Part shown: one piece after another, positions 10,307 to 22,399 of the stretch | How the letters are laid out: each line of letters starts with the position of its first letter | Position numbering within the stretch: the stretch's first letter is position 1 | Assembly (NCBI GenBank): GCA_946894095.1 | Contig: OX335652.1 | Coordinates: forward strand, 16,639,001-16,703,000 | Length of the DNA: 64,000 bases | Source of the DNA: Incurvaria masculella | Lineage: Eukaryota > Arthropoda > Insecta > Lepidoptera > Incurvariidae | Reading direction: 5' to 3' | Notes under the pieces: generated by a model | Databases searched by the model: none | What the model was told of the DNA's origin: nothing | What the model saw: the letters and a program-made list of their open reading frames with translations, nothing else | Translations under genes and position numbers: made by a program

Positions 10307-11260
10307 ATTGTTTGTTTTAAAATTTCCGAAAAACTTCTAAATCTGAAATTATTATTCAGATGTATTGACTAAGTCCCAAAGTATCCGTAAAGTAAGTGAA
10401 AATTAAAATATCCAAGCAAGCCACCTTGCTTGCAAATGATTAGGTTGCTTGCTGGTCTAATATGTGTTCAATTACCAAGTTACATATAGTACGTATAATC
10501 AAATAAATCTCAATTAAAGCTTGAAGTCCTAAGAACCTCCTGGCATATCAGTTTGATAATAAAATATTTTGTTTATAATCCCCGTTTATATTTATTTTAA
10601 TCAAGTTATAGCACAATCAGTTCAAGTTCAGTTAAGACATGAAGTCTTAAAATCAAACTGGCATGGCACCTTGTTTGTAAAATATTTTGTGTATAGTCAC
10701 CATTCGTGCTTGTTTCATATGTATCGAATAAGTATCTCATTAACCATACACAATATGTTTCGCGACAAACAGCAATACACAGTTGAGATATCCCACCTTT
10801 GTTTACATTAAACGTATAAACGAATAGCCCAAACTATTCGACGAGTAATAAGCGGACGTCAAACGACATACGCTGTCATTCTTTGTTATCAATTCAATGT
10901 CAATAGATATTTGGCATGTAAATACGCATCGGATCAACGTGAATAGTAAATATTTTATGTATCATAAAGTAAATTAAAGACTACGCAATTAAATTAAAAC
11001 GCATAAACGATATTTGCCGAACTAAATTCCGAAAATTAATAAGTCGCAGGAGAAAGGAAAAGTGCAAACGCAAAAATTCACCGATCGCGGTACATAATCA
11101 CGAAGGCAAATGTGATATGTACTAAATATAAATTACATAGTACGTATATACGCGGGGTGAAATAAAGTCACCAAATTTAGACGAGATGGAAATATAGGAT
11201 GGAAAAATCAAATATTTTCTTAAATCCTCCGATCACACAGATGCATAGGAATAAATTTTT
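10307..11260 (-). other. Untranslated leader of the Gypsy element
   Basis: About 950 bp between the primer-binding site and the gag start codon. It is AT-rich with no long frame. It contains a diverged direct duplication around 10525-10575 and 10635-10700 (GAAGTC, CTGGCAT, AAATATTTTGT shared in order). It is presumably the packaging and leader region; no specific signal is recognised. Confidence 0.6.
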
Positions 11261-11277
11261 ATAGATTGAGCGCCAGA
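11261..11277 (-). promoter_or_regulatory. Probable tRNA primer-binding site
   Basis: Read on the minus strand, the bases directly after the 5' LTR are TCTGGCGCTCAATC. The TGGCG start is typical of primer-binding sites complementary to tRNA 3' ends (after CCA). I could not assign the tRNA, so the exact primer remains open. Confidence 0.55.
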
Positions 11278-12298
11278 TGTAGGGTTCGTGATGGTGGTTG
11301 TGGTGTGTGGTGGCGTGTAGAAGGTGGTGAGTGAGTGAGTGAGTGAGGATGTAAAGGTTTTGTCTCCTCCACGGCGACTTGCTAGATATCTAGGAAATGC
11401 AGGTGACGCGAAGAGCATTCCTCAATCTCGATGCCTCGGGTCGCTCAGTCGGAAGCTCAGGGTGCAGGGTAGATGCTATGGAAGAAAACACGTACAAACC
11501 CTACCTAGTCTATGCATCTGCTTTGAGAGGACTTTTGAGGAAATATTCAAACACACAGCATGAAGGTGAAGTGATGTTTATTGAAGTTTATCATTGCACA
11601 AACAGAAGTGTAAAACTGTTAGGCTGATGCGACATACCGATGAAGCTCTAGTCCTACCGCCGGTCTCGTTTGTAGGGTCTTCGTCCCGCTCCTCAGATGA
11701 ACCTGGAACTGGTCGGGCGGCTACAGGCTCCCTGCTCCACCTCCGCTCTCATCAACTGGCTGACTCCAAACACCACCGGAATAAACTGCACAGCCTCTAC
11801 ACTTGGTCTCTTATGAGAACCTGGTCAAAGAGTCATAATGTCTTTCACGGGCCGCGTGATTTGACTCGCACACCACCTGGTGTCGAGGACACGGCGGACA
11901 CTCGCGGGAGGACTTCCCTCAGGGTGCAGCTGCGTCGAAGGCCAGAGGCGAGATCCTCACACCATTCCGATTGGTGGGGATTCCTTCAAGATGGCGCTGC
12001 AAAAACGCGATGAAAGCTCTCAACGGAGCTCTGGTCTGTACGGGCGCGGGAGTCGAACTGAACCCAATGTTTTCATTTTCAGTTCAGTGATATTCTCCTG
12101 TTTTTATTTTTATTTTCCGGAATCTTCCAAACTTGTCGCATTCCCATGGCAACGTTTCGAAATTTGAGACTCCTAGTGTGTCCTCTCTTGATTGGCTTTT
12201 TCATATTTTTCTTTCTTCATCCATAGACAGTTGTCTATGGGCAACCTATATTTTACTTGCCGCGGAAATAAAGACAATACTAAATATAACATCCTACA
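11278..12298 (-). repeat. 5' LTR of the Gypsy element (promoter-bearing copy)
   Basis: Same 1021-bp sequence as the other LTR, at the upstream end of the minus-strand gag and pol, so it should contain the element's promoter. On the minus strand there are CCAAT-type and GCCATCTTG (YY1-like) motifs near 11960-12000. I could not fix a transcription start from sequence alone. Confidence 0.95.
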
Positions 12299-12581
12299 TT
12301 ACTATACCGAAATTCGGTCTATAGGAACGAGCGGAACATGTAGATCATTCATTTCTAGGTTCGGTCAACTTTGAAACGTAATCCATGCTAGGTATTTCCC
12401 TCAAAGCACAACCTCGCGTCTGGCCGCCAACAACTCGTCGATAAGTTAATTCCGTTTTGACGTTGCTCATTTATCATCGATCCTGTGCTATCCGTGAATA
12501 ATGTAGCGCTTGCTTAGCTCGGTGACGGCACGGGTACCGACGAATGCAAATTCACAGGAAATTCACAAACAGATCATCATA

Positions 12582-12938
12582 CAACTCATGGTGTAGGGGC
12601 AGAGAGGGCTTGCCTATCATGCGCGAGGTTGTGGGTTCAAATCTTCGCCCCGGTCAATCACCAATTTATTTCTCTCTCCGTTATACGTGCGTTTGGTTAC
12701 GAATGCGAGCTGTTCGATGGTGCGGAACACATGTAAAACTAGCATTGAATGAAACTATGGTCGAAGCGGTAGTGAAAAATTGTCCGTATTTTCCATCCAG
12801 TGTAGCCGTGGTCATACAGGGAAGGTCCTGGCATGCTACCTACTTCCTTCGGGAATGTGGTGTATTGGGCTACTATCATGATGGTAGTTTTATGATATTA
12901 GCCATCCATGATATCTATCATGGATGCATAAAAAAGAA
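12582..12938 (+). mobile_element. tRNA-headed SINE (family A)
   Basis: The tRNA-like head has a B-box-like GGGTTCAAATC at 12630. The family body contains GTCGAAGCGG, TTTTCCATCCAG, GGAAGGTCCTGGCATG and ATTAGCCATCCATG, ending GCATAAAAAA. The middle of the body (the GTAGGTCCCC section) is deleted. Confidence 0.85.
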
Positions 12939-12940
12939 AA

Positions 12941-13900
12941 AATCGGTCCAGAAAATGTTGGCCGCAACCAGCACACTGCAATTTAGATGTTTCATTCAAA
13001 GCTTCCAGGTCAAACAGATCAATATCTTAACGGGGGCCTTTTCAGGCTCCCGAGTACACAGGGGTATATAGGTATTTTGCCTAGTAATTTATGTATTGAT
13101 GTGCAAACGTTTTTTTATTGCAGCCTTTTTTGCGTTATCCAACTAGCAGTCGCAAGTGAGCGCGATGTTCGAGTTGTAAGAACCGACGCAAACTGTTTGA
13201 AGGGCCATTTGTAGTGGCATTTTACCCACTTACGATGTCTCCTGCGGATAATTTTACAGCGCCCCAATACCGCAAGTCCGGTCAAAAGGTCATGAGCCTC
13301 AATATGCCCGTGGTGTACACTTTGAGCGTTTCGGCTCGCTCGTTAGACGTCTACTTCAACAGTTATAGTCTTATTCAGCTTATTCGCTGCTATTATAAAG
13401 GTTCCAATCCTCTAAAGAGAACTAAGAAAAGAAGTTTATTTTTCTCTTGATAATCTACACGGCACTGACGGCTTTTCTTCTGCCTGTATTTTTTTTTAAT
13501 TGCCGCACCGCTGATCTAATTTTTTTTTTTGTACAAAACATTATAGGAACTCTCAGAGATTTTTTTTTTCATATTCTTAAAACACGAACGTGGTTGAATA
13601 ATGCTGTCAGTTATATTTTGGTTTACAGTTTTTTCGATCTATTTCATAACGACTATTAATTTTATTACTATTTGGTTTCCTTCACCAGTTTTTTTTATTT
13701 AGTAGCGTATTTTTTCGGAGCGTATGTTTGAAATTTGGAATAAATATGGATGTTTTTAAGGTTTACTTATATAGGAATTGATATTAAGGAAACGGTAAGA
13801 AATATGATCGTTAAAGATTTAACACCCAAAAATAACGTTATTTGTAAATTTTTAAAATAAAAAAAACCCTTTAATTTTTTGTATTTTTTTTTTCATTTAA
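12941..13900. other. AT-rich spacer, no gene seen
   Basis: T-rich sequence with short frames only. Nothing recognisable apart from long T runs at 13490-13570. Confidence 0.6.
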
Positions 13901-14114
13901 CCTATTGGCTGTTATAGCGGCAAAATAAATCCACACTCTGTAAAAATTCAGCTGCCTACCTATTACGGTTCATGAGATACAGCCCTGTGACAGACGGACA
14001 GACGGACAGCGGAGGCTTAGTTTATGGTTTATTCACCATCCATCGTTTACAATTTATCATTAGCCATTAGTAATAGGGTTCCGTTGGCACTCCTTGAGTA
14101 CGAAACCCTAAAAA
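13901..14114 (+). mobile_element. GGTTCCGTA-family foldback MITE, 5'-truncated
   Basis: Family landmarks in order: TTATAGCGGCAAAATAAAT, CAGCTGCCTACC, GGTTCATGAGATACAGCC, a short GACG repeat, then AGGGTTCCGTTGG and an ACGAAACCCTAA end. The 5' end is missing, and about 50 bp of unrelated sequence interrupts it at 14020-14070. Confidence 0.85.
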
Positions 14115-14689
14115 TCTTCTTCAAGAACCCCGTGGCCTCATGTGTTGCGCTGTTTAATTAATTAACACCTGCTGTAGTTCCCACATCCTTCACCGTGCAC
14201 ATGTGACAAAGCCACTGGTTACCGTGACACATATTTAACAAAAGGTTTTTCACACGATTTGCCAGTAAATGATGTAGATTGAATTTTTCAAGAGGCCTTC
14301 AAGGCCAAATTATAAATTACAAAAAATAGCGAAAAACACTGAAAGGAGTCGTGGGGCCAATTTTGATAAAAACTACGAAACTTTATTATTAAATTAAAAA
14401 AAATATATATTAAAGAAGGTAAGGGTAATGTATTAATACTGGAAAATATAAACACTTTCCATTCAAAATTGCTACAGAATTTTTTTTTCTTATAAGCGAC
14501 ACTATGGGATGGTACAAGTGTGTGTTATGTTTCTTAAAATCAACGAGTTTGATTGCCGGCTAGAACAAATATGAAATCTAAATAATGTAAAGAAATTCGA
14601 TTTAATAATATAATATAAGCAAATGCAGTTTTAGATTTAATCAAAATCGGCACTTATTTGAGTGTTTTTGCTAGTTCATATAGTTTTTG
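14114..14689. other. AT-rich spacer
   Basis: No gene, tRNA or terminal-repeat structure recognised. Confidence 0.55.
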
Positions 14690-14850
14690 ATTTCGCCTCC
14701 AACGACGGAGCCGGGCTGTCAGATGTAACAGTGTATGTAGGACAACTGAGTGGTCGTGACGATGCCTCCGTCGTTGGAGGCGAAACATGTCAGCCAAGCA
14801 CGGCATTGTACACCGGAAAACCGTAAACCGTTACTTCAAAGTTTACATTA
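14690..14850 (+). ncRNA. Hammerhead-like motif pair, Penelope-type remnant
   Basis: At 14755-14792 the sequence reads GTGACGA, GCCTCC-GTCGTT-GGAGGC (a perfect 6-bp stem II), GAAAC, ATGTC. The first core base is G instead of C. An inverted half copy (TTTCGCCTCCAACGACGGAG) lies at 14692-14711, so two ribozyme-like units face each other. The tail AGCACGGCATTG...CACCGGAAAACCGTAA is shared with the minus-strand copy at 430-490. Confidence 0.4.
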
Positions 14851-15705
14851 TTTTCTCTGTAAGATGTATATCGTCAATTTTTTTTCTTTTTCTACCGATT
14901 TGATTACCTCTGACGAAGAAGAACTCAAACGAACCTTTGTCAGATTTGTAATATTATTTTTACTACAAATTAAGCCTAACTAAAGATTGAAATATTCCTC
15001 GATCATCGGCGCAATTTACAGTGGTTGATTACTTGTTGCTCACAAAGAATATTATATATACAGAGATGTACGTCTGCCAGTACACCATCCCAATGGAAAG
15101 GAACCGAAACATTTCCGATTGCGCCAAATTTGAGCTGCAAACTCATCCAATAGCTGGGAGCAACCATAAGCCGCATTGGAGTGCGGTGGGCGGTCGTTCG
15201 TGATCCATTTGGAACGGCGCAAATTGAATTACTAACAACTATACAAGTGCATCTATTCGGAATCGTTCCTATCAACTATCGCCATTCCCACGGAGTCAGA
15301 ATCACCAGGTCACCTTCTCCGCTTGGCATTTTCTGATCTGTGGCTCCTATAATCCTCTTCTTCGGATATTACTGGAAAATGATGGCTATAATATGACGCC
15401 TACCGTTATGATTTTAACACATTACACCATATTCCAGCAGGATTTAGGTCCCTCGAGAGATTTAGAGCGGCTCAAGTGTCCTCCCATTATTTGAGAGTAG
15501 CCACATTACACTGGAGGATTAAATAGGTATATGATAATTAATATCTCTATTTCGAGAATATATATAATTAAATACGATAACCACGTTTAGCTTATAATAT
15601 AGACTCGATAGTATAGAATTTACTTGTCGTTGTGAAGGGAGTATTATCTACAGTATGAGAAGGGTTCCAAATAAAAATGTGACTCAATGAGTAAAATAAT
15701 TTAAT
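14851..15705. other. Spacer, no gene seen
   Basis: Overlapping short frames on both strands around 15003-15275 are not supported by any motif. Confidence 0.5.
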
Positions 15706-15709
15706 TGAA

Positions 15710-15916
15710 TACCGAGTTTTCAATCCTCAGATGCTGCTGCCAGCAAAATTTTCTTTTTCAGAGAGGCGGATAGTAACTACCAGATGATAATATCTCCCAT
15801 CACTATTATCTCAATGTAATTTTGCTAATAAAAATATGAGCTTACTGCAACGGGTGGTTCAGCAGCGGCAGAAATAAATTCATCGAATAGTTATCTGACT
15901 GATTTATTTCATTTAT
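15710..15916 (+). mobile_element. TTAGGGC-TIR MITE, degraded copy
   Basis: It shares GAGTTTTCAATCCTCAGAT, GATAATATCTCCCATCAC, TTTTGCTAATAAA and GAATAGTTATCTG with the better copy at 22400-22640. Both terminal repeats are eroded. Confidence 0.7.
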
Positions 15917-16440
15917 TTATTATGGTTCCACAACAGAGTTATACACGTATAAGACAAAATAATATGCACACTTGCGTATAGTTAAGGAGATATAATAATA
16001 TGGAAATATGAAAAGCACATAAAGTGTAATTTAAACAAAAAACTGTATACCTAAAAAGTGAACAAAAATAAACACAAGAATACACGTTTTCTACTAATGT
16101 ATACAAAAAAAAAAGTATTCTTAACTCCTTAACTCCCGAAAGAATTACAGTCCCCATTTCATATAACTATATTTTAATTTCCCCGGTGGATCCGCTTATA
16201 TGTCACAGTGGTCCCTGCATTCATGACATAGTTTGCTTATTCTGTAAATCGGGCTATCGTCGAGTAAAGACGTGAGTTAAAGTGTTCCCGAATTATTTTT
16301 ATTTAAATCCTTGTAGTACCTCGAAATCATCGATCTACGTTATAATACAGTCCACTACTTTCAAAAGCTAACGAGAAAACCCTACAGCAATCCAATTCAT
16401 GGATCATAGTCTGATTATCAGACTATGGCAAATCGGCCCT
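15917..16440. other. Spacer, no gene seen
   Basis: AT-rich. The short minus-strand frame at 15939-16157 has no recognisable domain. Confidence 0.5.
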
Positions 16441-16448
16441 TAGTAACA

Positions 16449-16752
16449 CAGCTCGTAGTGTAGGGGCTAGAGGAGTTGCCTTTCATGCGAGAGGTTAAGG
16501 GTTCAAATCCTCGCCCCGCAGTTACGCGCCATTATTTCTGGGTCGGATAAGAATATTTCTTTACGAATGCGAGCTGGTCCATAGCTCGGAACCCATGTAA
16601 GGCTGTCAGTCCCCTTTGTCTACTAGGTGGAATGGTTAAGCCCGTAGTTTGTAGCCCCGCATTGGATCGCACAATGGTTAAATCGGCAACGACAAATTGT
16701 TCGAGTTTTCCATCCAGTTCAGTGTAGCCATGCTCTTAAATGGTCATGCATT
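16449..16752 (+). mobile_element. tRNA-headed SINE (family A), 3'-truncated
   Basis: Head GCTCGTAGTGTAGGGGCTAG followed by a B box GGGTTCAAATCC at 16499. The body runs as far as the TTCCATCCAGTTC block and then CCATGCTCTTAAA; the usual 3' block is lost. Confidence 0.85.
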
Positions 16753-17690
16753 TCTTAACCTTTTCTCGTGAAATTTTGTGAGCTAATTCAATAATGTGGT
16801 GAAATTACCTTAAACTTGGGGGCGGAGCTCTGGCAATATGAATCAAACACCTGGATCTCTTAACTTAATGTTTAATGAATTAATAAAGAAGCTAATATAA
16901 TAATAAATTAAAGAAAAGCACTCGTGAAGAAAAAATACCTTTTCTTTTCAAGATGTCGCGAGTGATAGACTAAATTAGCTCTATATATAAAAATAGCACT
17001 TTTTAACAATAATTATTAATCGCCAGGAATATCTGGCGACAATAATTATATGTATAGATTTTTTTTCGAGCCAGTTTTTTAGATTTGAAGAATGTTAAAA
17101 ATTGTCATAACAAATTGTTTTGTGATCATACCTATAGCGTTAGGCAAGTACCAAGTTATAAAATACAAGAAAAATAAATGACCAAGCCAGCGCTAAGCTT
17201 ATTTCATTCATTTAATTCATTCGTATTAGTGGAGTATACTATATGTTGTTAAATATTGCTATAGGGTACTAATACCAATTAGAGACAGCTTTCATTTATG
17301 TAAATGTGAAGTTCGATTGGAATTAATAAACACACTACGGGATGAGTTTGAACAGTCAATGCGGTCTCCGTCCACTGAAAACCACAAGGGACCCAGCTCC
17401 AGAATCAATTCCCAAATTAATGTCAAGATGTTGTTATTTCAAGATGATGTGCAATTTGTATTGATCAATCTTGCGATAGTGTGCCATATTGCATTTGAAG
17501 GGGATAATGATATTGAAATATCAGAGCTTGATAAAAAATGTAGTGAGTAAGGAAGTAAAATCCTTCTGAAAACATTTAATGTTTGTATGTGTTCTAGAAT
17601 ACTTGCTTGCACTGAAAAAGAAAAGACGTACAACTGTTTAATGTTTTAACACAATTGACAATTAATCATGTATGGATACTTTCATTACTA
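16753..17690. other. Spacer with one unexplained 77-codon frame
   Basis: An ATG frame at 17317-17550 (plus strand), open also upstream, encodes a charged peptide with no motif I recognise. It is kept here as sequence to note, not as a gene. Confidence 0.4.
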
Positions 17691-18036
17691 TTAAGGCTGT
17701 TCCGATCCATATAAAGTTGTTTGCACACATAACGCAAAAAGTATTGCACTTTAAGCCACGAATTAATAATAAAAGTTTAATATAGTCATATTACTTGCAG
17801 CAAAAACAATTTCACAATTTCAGGATTATTGGCTTTGTTACAAATTATTTAAATACGATTTTTATTTAACAGCGCCATCTAACGGTGTAAAACTTCTAAT
17901 CGGCAATTACAATGAAACCATTAAACCTGAAATTGTGAATATGTTTTCGCTGCAACTACTATGGCTATATTTAATATTTTTGCTTTTAGCTTTTTGCGTT
18001 CTGTGTAAAAAAAACATTGTATGGGTCTGAACATCC
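17691..18036. mobile_element. Foldback MITE, about 345 bp
   Basis: Long imperfect inverted repeats: GCTGTTCCGATCCATATAAA on the left pairs with TTGTATGGGTCTGAACATC on the right, and GCAGCAAAAACAATTTCACAATTTCAG-type sequence pairs with CTGAAATTGTGAATATGTTTTCGCTGC-type sequence. No coding capacity. Confidence 0.82.
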
Positions 18037-18504
18037 TTGCATTACGTTAAGTATCTATTACTTATTAGCCAAAACAGTATTAAACAGTTATTTTAACCGA
18101 ATTAGCAGTATCTCTTTCTGAATATAACACTTAGGACGATTTTCGTCACAGATCAGATGATTTTGAAACGGTTATTCTAACTGATTGAACGTTACGGCTG
18201 ACTACAAATTAGGTGTGAAACTGTCCAGTTTCAACAGGTACAGGAATTTTAACAGATTGGACAGTACTTTTTCACTAAATATGAAATGTTAAAAAAACAA
18301 TTAAAAGATGCAGTAACATTTAATGTTGAAGGCTAAATATGTTTACTTAATTAGAGAAACCGATTTACTTAGTTGGCTCTATTTTAATGTTACAAGACGG
18401 TGTTATTATTGGAATTACCGTTACATTCACAGATTTTTTTAGTATGTCTGTTATTTAAAAAAAGGAACTAAGCAAGAAAATTTTATGTGTCAAATAATTT
18501 TTCA

Positions 18505-18591
18505 TTCAGTCATTGCGGATTCAGTAGAGTTAACAGAAGAATAATTTACTTTGACATTACTGTTAACTCTACTGAATCCGCAATGACTGAA
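18505..18591. repeat. Perfect 32-bp inverted repeat (hairpin)
   Basis: The left arm begins TTCAGTCATTGCGGATTCAG (18505) and the right arm ends CTGAATCCGCAATGACTGAA (18591), with a loop of about 23 bp. The arms show no mismatch by eye. Confidence 0.9.
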
Positions 18592-19803
18592 GCCAAGAAT
18601 ACACGCCCAGATTACTGATACCAAGAACCAGTGAGCTTTTCAATTTGATACGTATAAGCGCAAATACAATAATATTTTGTGATTACTCAACAGTTTTGCT
18701 GTGGAGTTTTCCGTCGGATAAAAATAGAAATAAAAAGTTTTAAAAAAAATTAAGAATTACTTTCTTTCATCATCTTGCCCATCGACGCGAAAATCAAAAT
18801 GTATGACCCTTAGAAAGTTCTTCGGACCCTGACAGATGCCGTCCGCCCATTCACTACTGTTTAACTGCGGGGATCATTTTGCGAGAATATTCATCTCACG
18901 TGCAAAATATATTTGTGAAGTTCGATCATTTTGGGGTGAGCTGTCTCCTCGCGATGTTTTTGCGACAAAAATCGAAATAAACCCCCGTGAAATTGAAGGC
19001 TTAGCTTACTGACAATGTCATTGATGGAGTCGTGGAATACATTGCTTGAATTAAAAAGATTTACAATTTGTATTGACGATCTAAAGTGATTGTTAATGCG
19101 AGGCACTACGAGCTGGAATCCATATATAATTTATTGTAACTAAAAAGATTTTACATCGATGATTCCATTTTATATGGCAATGTGAGAATAAAAAAAAAAC
19201 GAACTTTATTCGTAATGATATTTTCTTTGTTTTCATTGACAAAAGTCAAATGTAGACGTATTTTGGATAAGTATTAGGAAATAGAAAAATGAATCCAAGA
19301 TGTTTTAGAATAGCACAGGCATCATTCAACATGTCGACTTATTTCATAGAAATTAACAGTAATTTTTAACAATGGTTTTATTCATAGTCACCCCACGAAC
19401 TGTAGCCAAAAGTTAATATGTTTGGATGGTTCTTATTTTTCTTCTACATATAGATTAGGCAGCAGTGATAAAACAACAAAAAATTGAATTGTTTTATTCA
19501 AACGCACTTTTCACTGTTTCACTGAACGAATAAAACAAAGTCAGGTCAAGCATGAACGTGTTCATGTGCTGAGGATCCCGTCACCGCAGTCTTCAGAAAT
19601 CTAGGCATTTCTCAAAAATATGACGTTTTGAGCAAAATTAATAAGTTGGCACAACTTAGGGTACCTATTTATTATAGTATAGTATAGGAACTTAATTGTT
19701 GTGAACCATATATAGTATTGCTGTTTTTTTAAACAACCGTAGGAGAACAATTCGGGACAAAATACGTGTGGCCGACATACAGCAGAGCCAAACCACTTTT
19801 TGC
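18592..19803. other. AT-rich spacer
   Basis: Short frames only, no recognisable product or repeat family. Confidence 0.5.
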
Positions 19804-19804
19804 G

Positions 19805-20085
19805 ACGGAACCCTAACAAAAACCGGAAAAGTGCGAGTCGGACTCGCACACGAAGGGTTCCGTACCATCGTACAAGATTTAACAAAAACAATCACATATT
19901 TGTATGGGGCCTCCTAAAAATTTCACCTATTTGTGAATATATACTTTGTGAATATTTCAGCTGCCTACCTATTACGGTTCATGAGAAACAGCCCTGTGAC
20001 CGACGGACGGACGAACGGAAGGATGGACAGTGGAGGCTTAGTAATAGGGTTCCGTTGGCACCCTTTGGGTACGGAACCCTTAAAA
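19805..20085 (+). mobile_element. GGTTCCGTA-family foldback MITE, near full length
   Basis: It starts ACCGG..AAGTGCGAGTCGGACTCGCA, then GGGTTCCGTACCATCG and TTCAGCTGCCTACC, an internal ACGG run, and ends TTTGGGTACGGAACCC. The GGGTTCCGTAC / GTACGGAACCC subterminal inverted repeats are clear. The TATAGCGGC block is partly replaced. Confidence 0.92.
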
Positions 20086-20583
20086 GAGTGCAAGGAATAC
20101 TCAGAATAAAATAAACGTCGTGTACGGAAAGAATTTTAAAACAGAAAGCAACTTGGCAGCATTACGTGAGAACTCAACATTACGACTGTTGCGAACTGGT
20201 AACATTTTCGTACACTCATAAAAGGCACGACCCTACAGCGTCGCCATTAAGAACACCGACGAAATGCTATGAAAGGGACCGGATGGGATAAGAAATACAC
20301 ACAAGTAAGCTCGCGTACTTACGCTCTGGCAACACGTCTCACGAAACGTGACTCACTAAAATAAAAATAAATCTCGGAACCGTCTGCAAAACTCACAAAT
20401 ACCCCGCAGCGATCAAACAAGTAAAAAATATTCCGATAAGCGAGTTTTATCCATATCGATACTGGTTTTATTTGTTTCTCTCTAACAGTCAGTCAGTCAG
20501 CGTGGTTGCGTCCACTGCTGGATATACGGCTCTCCAATTTTTCTCCAGTCCTCCCGGCCCTCAGCTACAACAGTTTCAGGTTA
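20086..20583. other. Spacer, no gene seen
   Basis: No recognisable gene or repeat family. Confidence 0.5.
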
Positions 20584-20914
20584 TTTTTTTATGTAACAGG
20601 GGATCGATGGCTAATACCGAACTTACCTTCAGATTAACATATCACATGGAAACGAGGTGCCATGCCAAGACCTTTTCCTTTTATTACATTGCTCGGCTAC
20701 ATTGAACTGCATGGAAAACACGGACAATTTTCATTGCCGCTTCGACCATCGTTCATTCAATGCGATGGTACCAACCCTAGTTTTACGTGGAATCCGGACC
20801 ACGGCCATCCTCAAGTATTGAAAATGGTCACCCTTCCAGAATTTAACCGCGCTCAGAGTTGCTTCCTCAGCTTATCGATTCGCAAGGCGTCGCACACTGA
20901 GCTACCGAGGCTAA
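20584..20914 (-). mobile_element. 5S/tRNA-headed SINE (family A body)
   Basis: Minus-strand copy. The head reads GCCTCGGTAGCTCAGTGTGC, then a segment ending GCGCGGTTAAATTCTGGAAGGGTGACC-like sequence related to the 3' part of 5S rRNA. The family body follows, with its A-rich end at 20584. A GGAACCACGGC-like block joins head and body. Confidence 0.85.
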
Positions 20915-21282
20915 CAAACCTGGCTATACAGGAACATGTGTCATTTGTTCGTAACTCGCGACTCCGCCGTGTCATAGATTAAAGAGGAAGGCATAGATTG
21001 CTACCTAAAAGTAGCAGCAGGTAGAATTCGAATTCATTTTTCAGAATACATTAAATATTATGCAATGAATATCAATGTTAGTTTTTATTTACTTAATTGA
21101 TAGCTAATATGTAACGTTTTCATCACGCCTACCTAGGCACAATTTTGAATCAAGCTTTGTTTTATAACGTTGTAACTAGTTCTGGCAGCGATGGCAGATG
21201 GCGCTAGCAATAAATATTATAGTACTAGCGAAAATACGCAGTTTTCGGAGAATTTCGTGCGTCGTATGACGTTACCTATCTA
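20915..21282. other. Spacer, no gene seen
   Basis: Nothing recognised. Confidence 0.5.
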
Positions 21283-21433
21283 TGTTTGAAAATGTTACGG
21301 CTTTTCACGCGGCCGGAAGAGACATTCTCCGACGTTTCGAGCTAATAATCATTCAGCCCGTTGTCAAGGAGGCATCCGCCACATTCGTGCGCAGCAGACG
21401 ACTCATTCAAAAGCCGTAACATTTTTCAAACAT
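21283..21433. mobile_element. Short foldback element with hammerhead-like core
   Basis: Terminal inverted repeats GTTTGAAAATGTTACGGCTTTT / AAAAGCCGTAACATTTTTCAAAC. Between them the minus strand reads CTGAATGA...CTCGAAACGTC, a degenerate hammerhead-like core without a clear stem II. Confidence 0.75.
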
Positions 21434-22399
21434 GTCTTAAGTATTGTTAGCTATCTACACCGTCCTTTTTTAATCTATGGCCGTATGGACAAATTGTGCA
21501 TAGAATCGTTCTGCAAACCGGCCGTGCGTCGTATGAGACAGTCCAAACATCGCCAACGCGATTGAATATGCCAGTCTCAAAGTAGACGCGCTACATGGTG
21601 CATTTCCTTCATTTTTTTTATCTGAGGTAATGTCCGTCCGTATTAAGCCTCGAAACTATTTAATTTTCAACAGTTTTCGGTGAGATGGAGACTTGCGAGA
21701 AAGTTTTAGCCGGAAAGCTTATTTACACAGCTCGGTAAATACTGGATCGAGGAAATACTGTTTTCATATACATGCCACAAATGAGGTCAGGAATTTATGG
21801 TCACTGGGTGGTATATTGAGTTCTTAATTTATTTACAGCACGCCATTTGGCTTACGCCAAAAGAGGTGCCCTGTGACGACCATGGGCTTTAGACCTTTTA
21901 CAAGGGCTGCAACAATGGGCTGGCCGAGCAGGTGTTTCTTCTATGTTTGAATGACCCAAGGTTGTACTTTGAGGGAAATACCTCAAATAGTACATACATA
22001 ATGTACGAAAACGTAATTCAAAGCAATAGATACTAATGTACATACAATTATCAATACTTAATTTGAAATTAGTCTTTAATAGTCTTAACCTCATTTTTTT
22101 CCAAAATAGATAGATACACCGACAATTTAGATCTACGAGAAAGGTATTCATAAATTTTCAGTAGGTAGTCGACCTTCTGAGTAGAAACGTTATAAGGCCT
22201 CTTGTTTGGATTCCTGTTCAGCGCTGAAAGAAAGGATTTTTGTTTTTGGCGAGAAATGTAACATGACCCGCCGCCCCTAGGGTACGACCACTGAGAATTA
22301 ACTCTGTGGTGGTACTCGCATTTGTGAAGAACGAGACGGGTTACACGATATCTGAAATTCTTCGTAACATCCCAATGTACGTTGACGTAATTGTTGTAT
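21434..22399. other. Spacer, no gene seen
   Basis: It contains a 23-bp near match (21969-21991, one mismatch) to the complement of 12389-12411 around AGGTATTTCCCTCAAAG, so a small dispersed repeat is shared with the flank of the Gypsy insertion. Nothing else recognised. Confidence 0.5.

Larger units (their letters stand above)
996..12302 (-). mobile_element. Complete Ty3/Gypsy LTR retrotransposon with target duplication
   Basis: Two 1021-bp direct repeats (1000-2020 and 11278-12298) begin TGTAGG and end CCTACA. They are flanked outside by TTAC (996-999 and 12299-12302), a 4-bp target duplication as usual for Ty3/Gypsy elements. All coding sequence lies on the minus strand, so 11278-12298 is the 5' LTR and 1000-2020 the 3' LTR. 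The order is LTR, leader of about 1 kb, gag, pol (protease, RT, RNase H, integrase), a 3-kb non-coding region, LTR. The gene order with integrase last places it in Ty3/Gypsy rather than Copia; no env-like frame is seen. Open gag and pol frames and LTRs with no difference seen by eye indicate a recent insertion that may still be able to move. The clade within Gypsy is not assigned. Confidence 0.97.

Noticed and set aside
16449..16520. Possible functional tRNA gene
   Set aside because: There is a good B box, but no complete cloverleaf or terminator, and it is followed by the SINE body; the same holds for the heads at 12582, 49073, 56833 and 62671.
17317..17550. 77-codon plus-strand frame
   Set aside because: No motif, no splice or promoter support, and a length expected by chance in this window; recorded only as part of the spacer.
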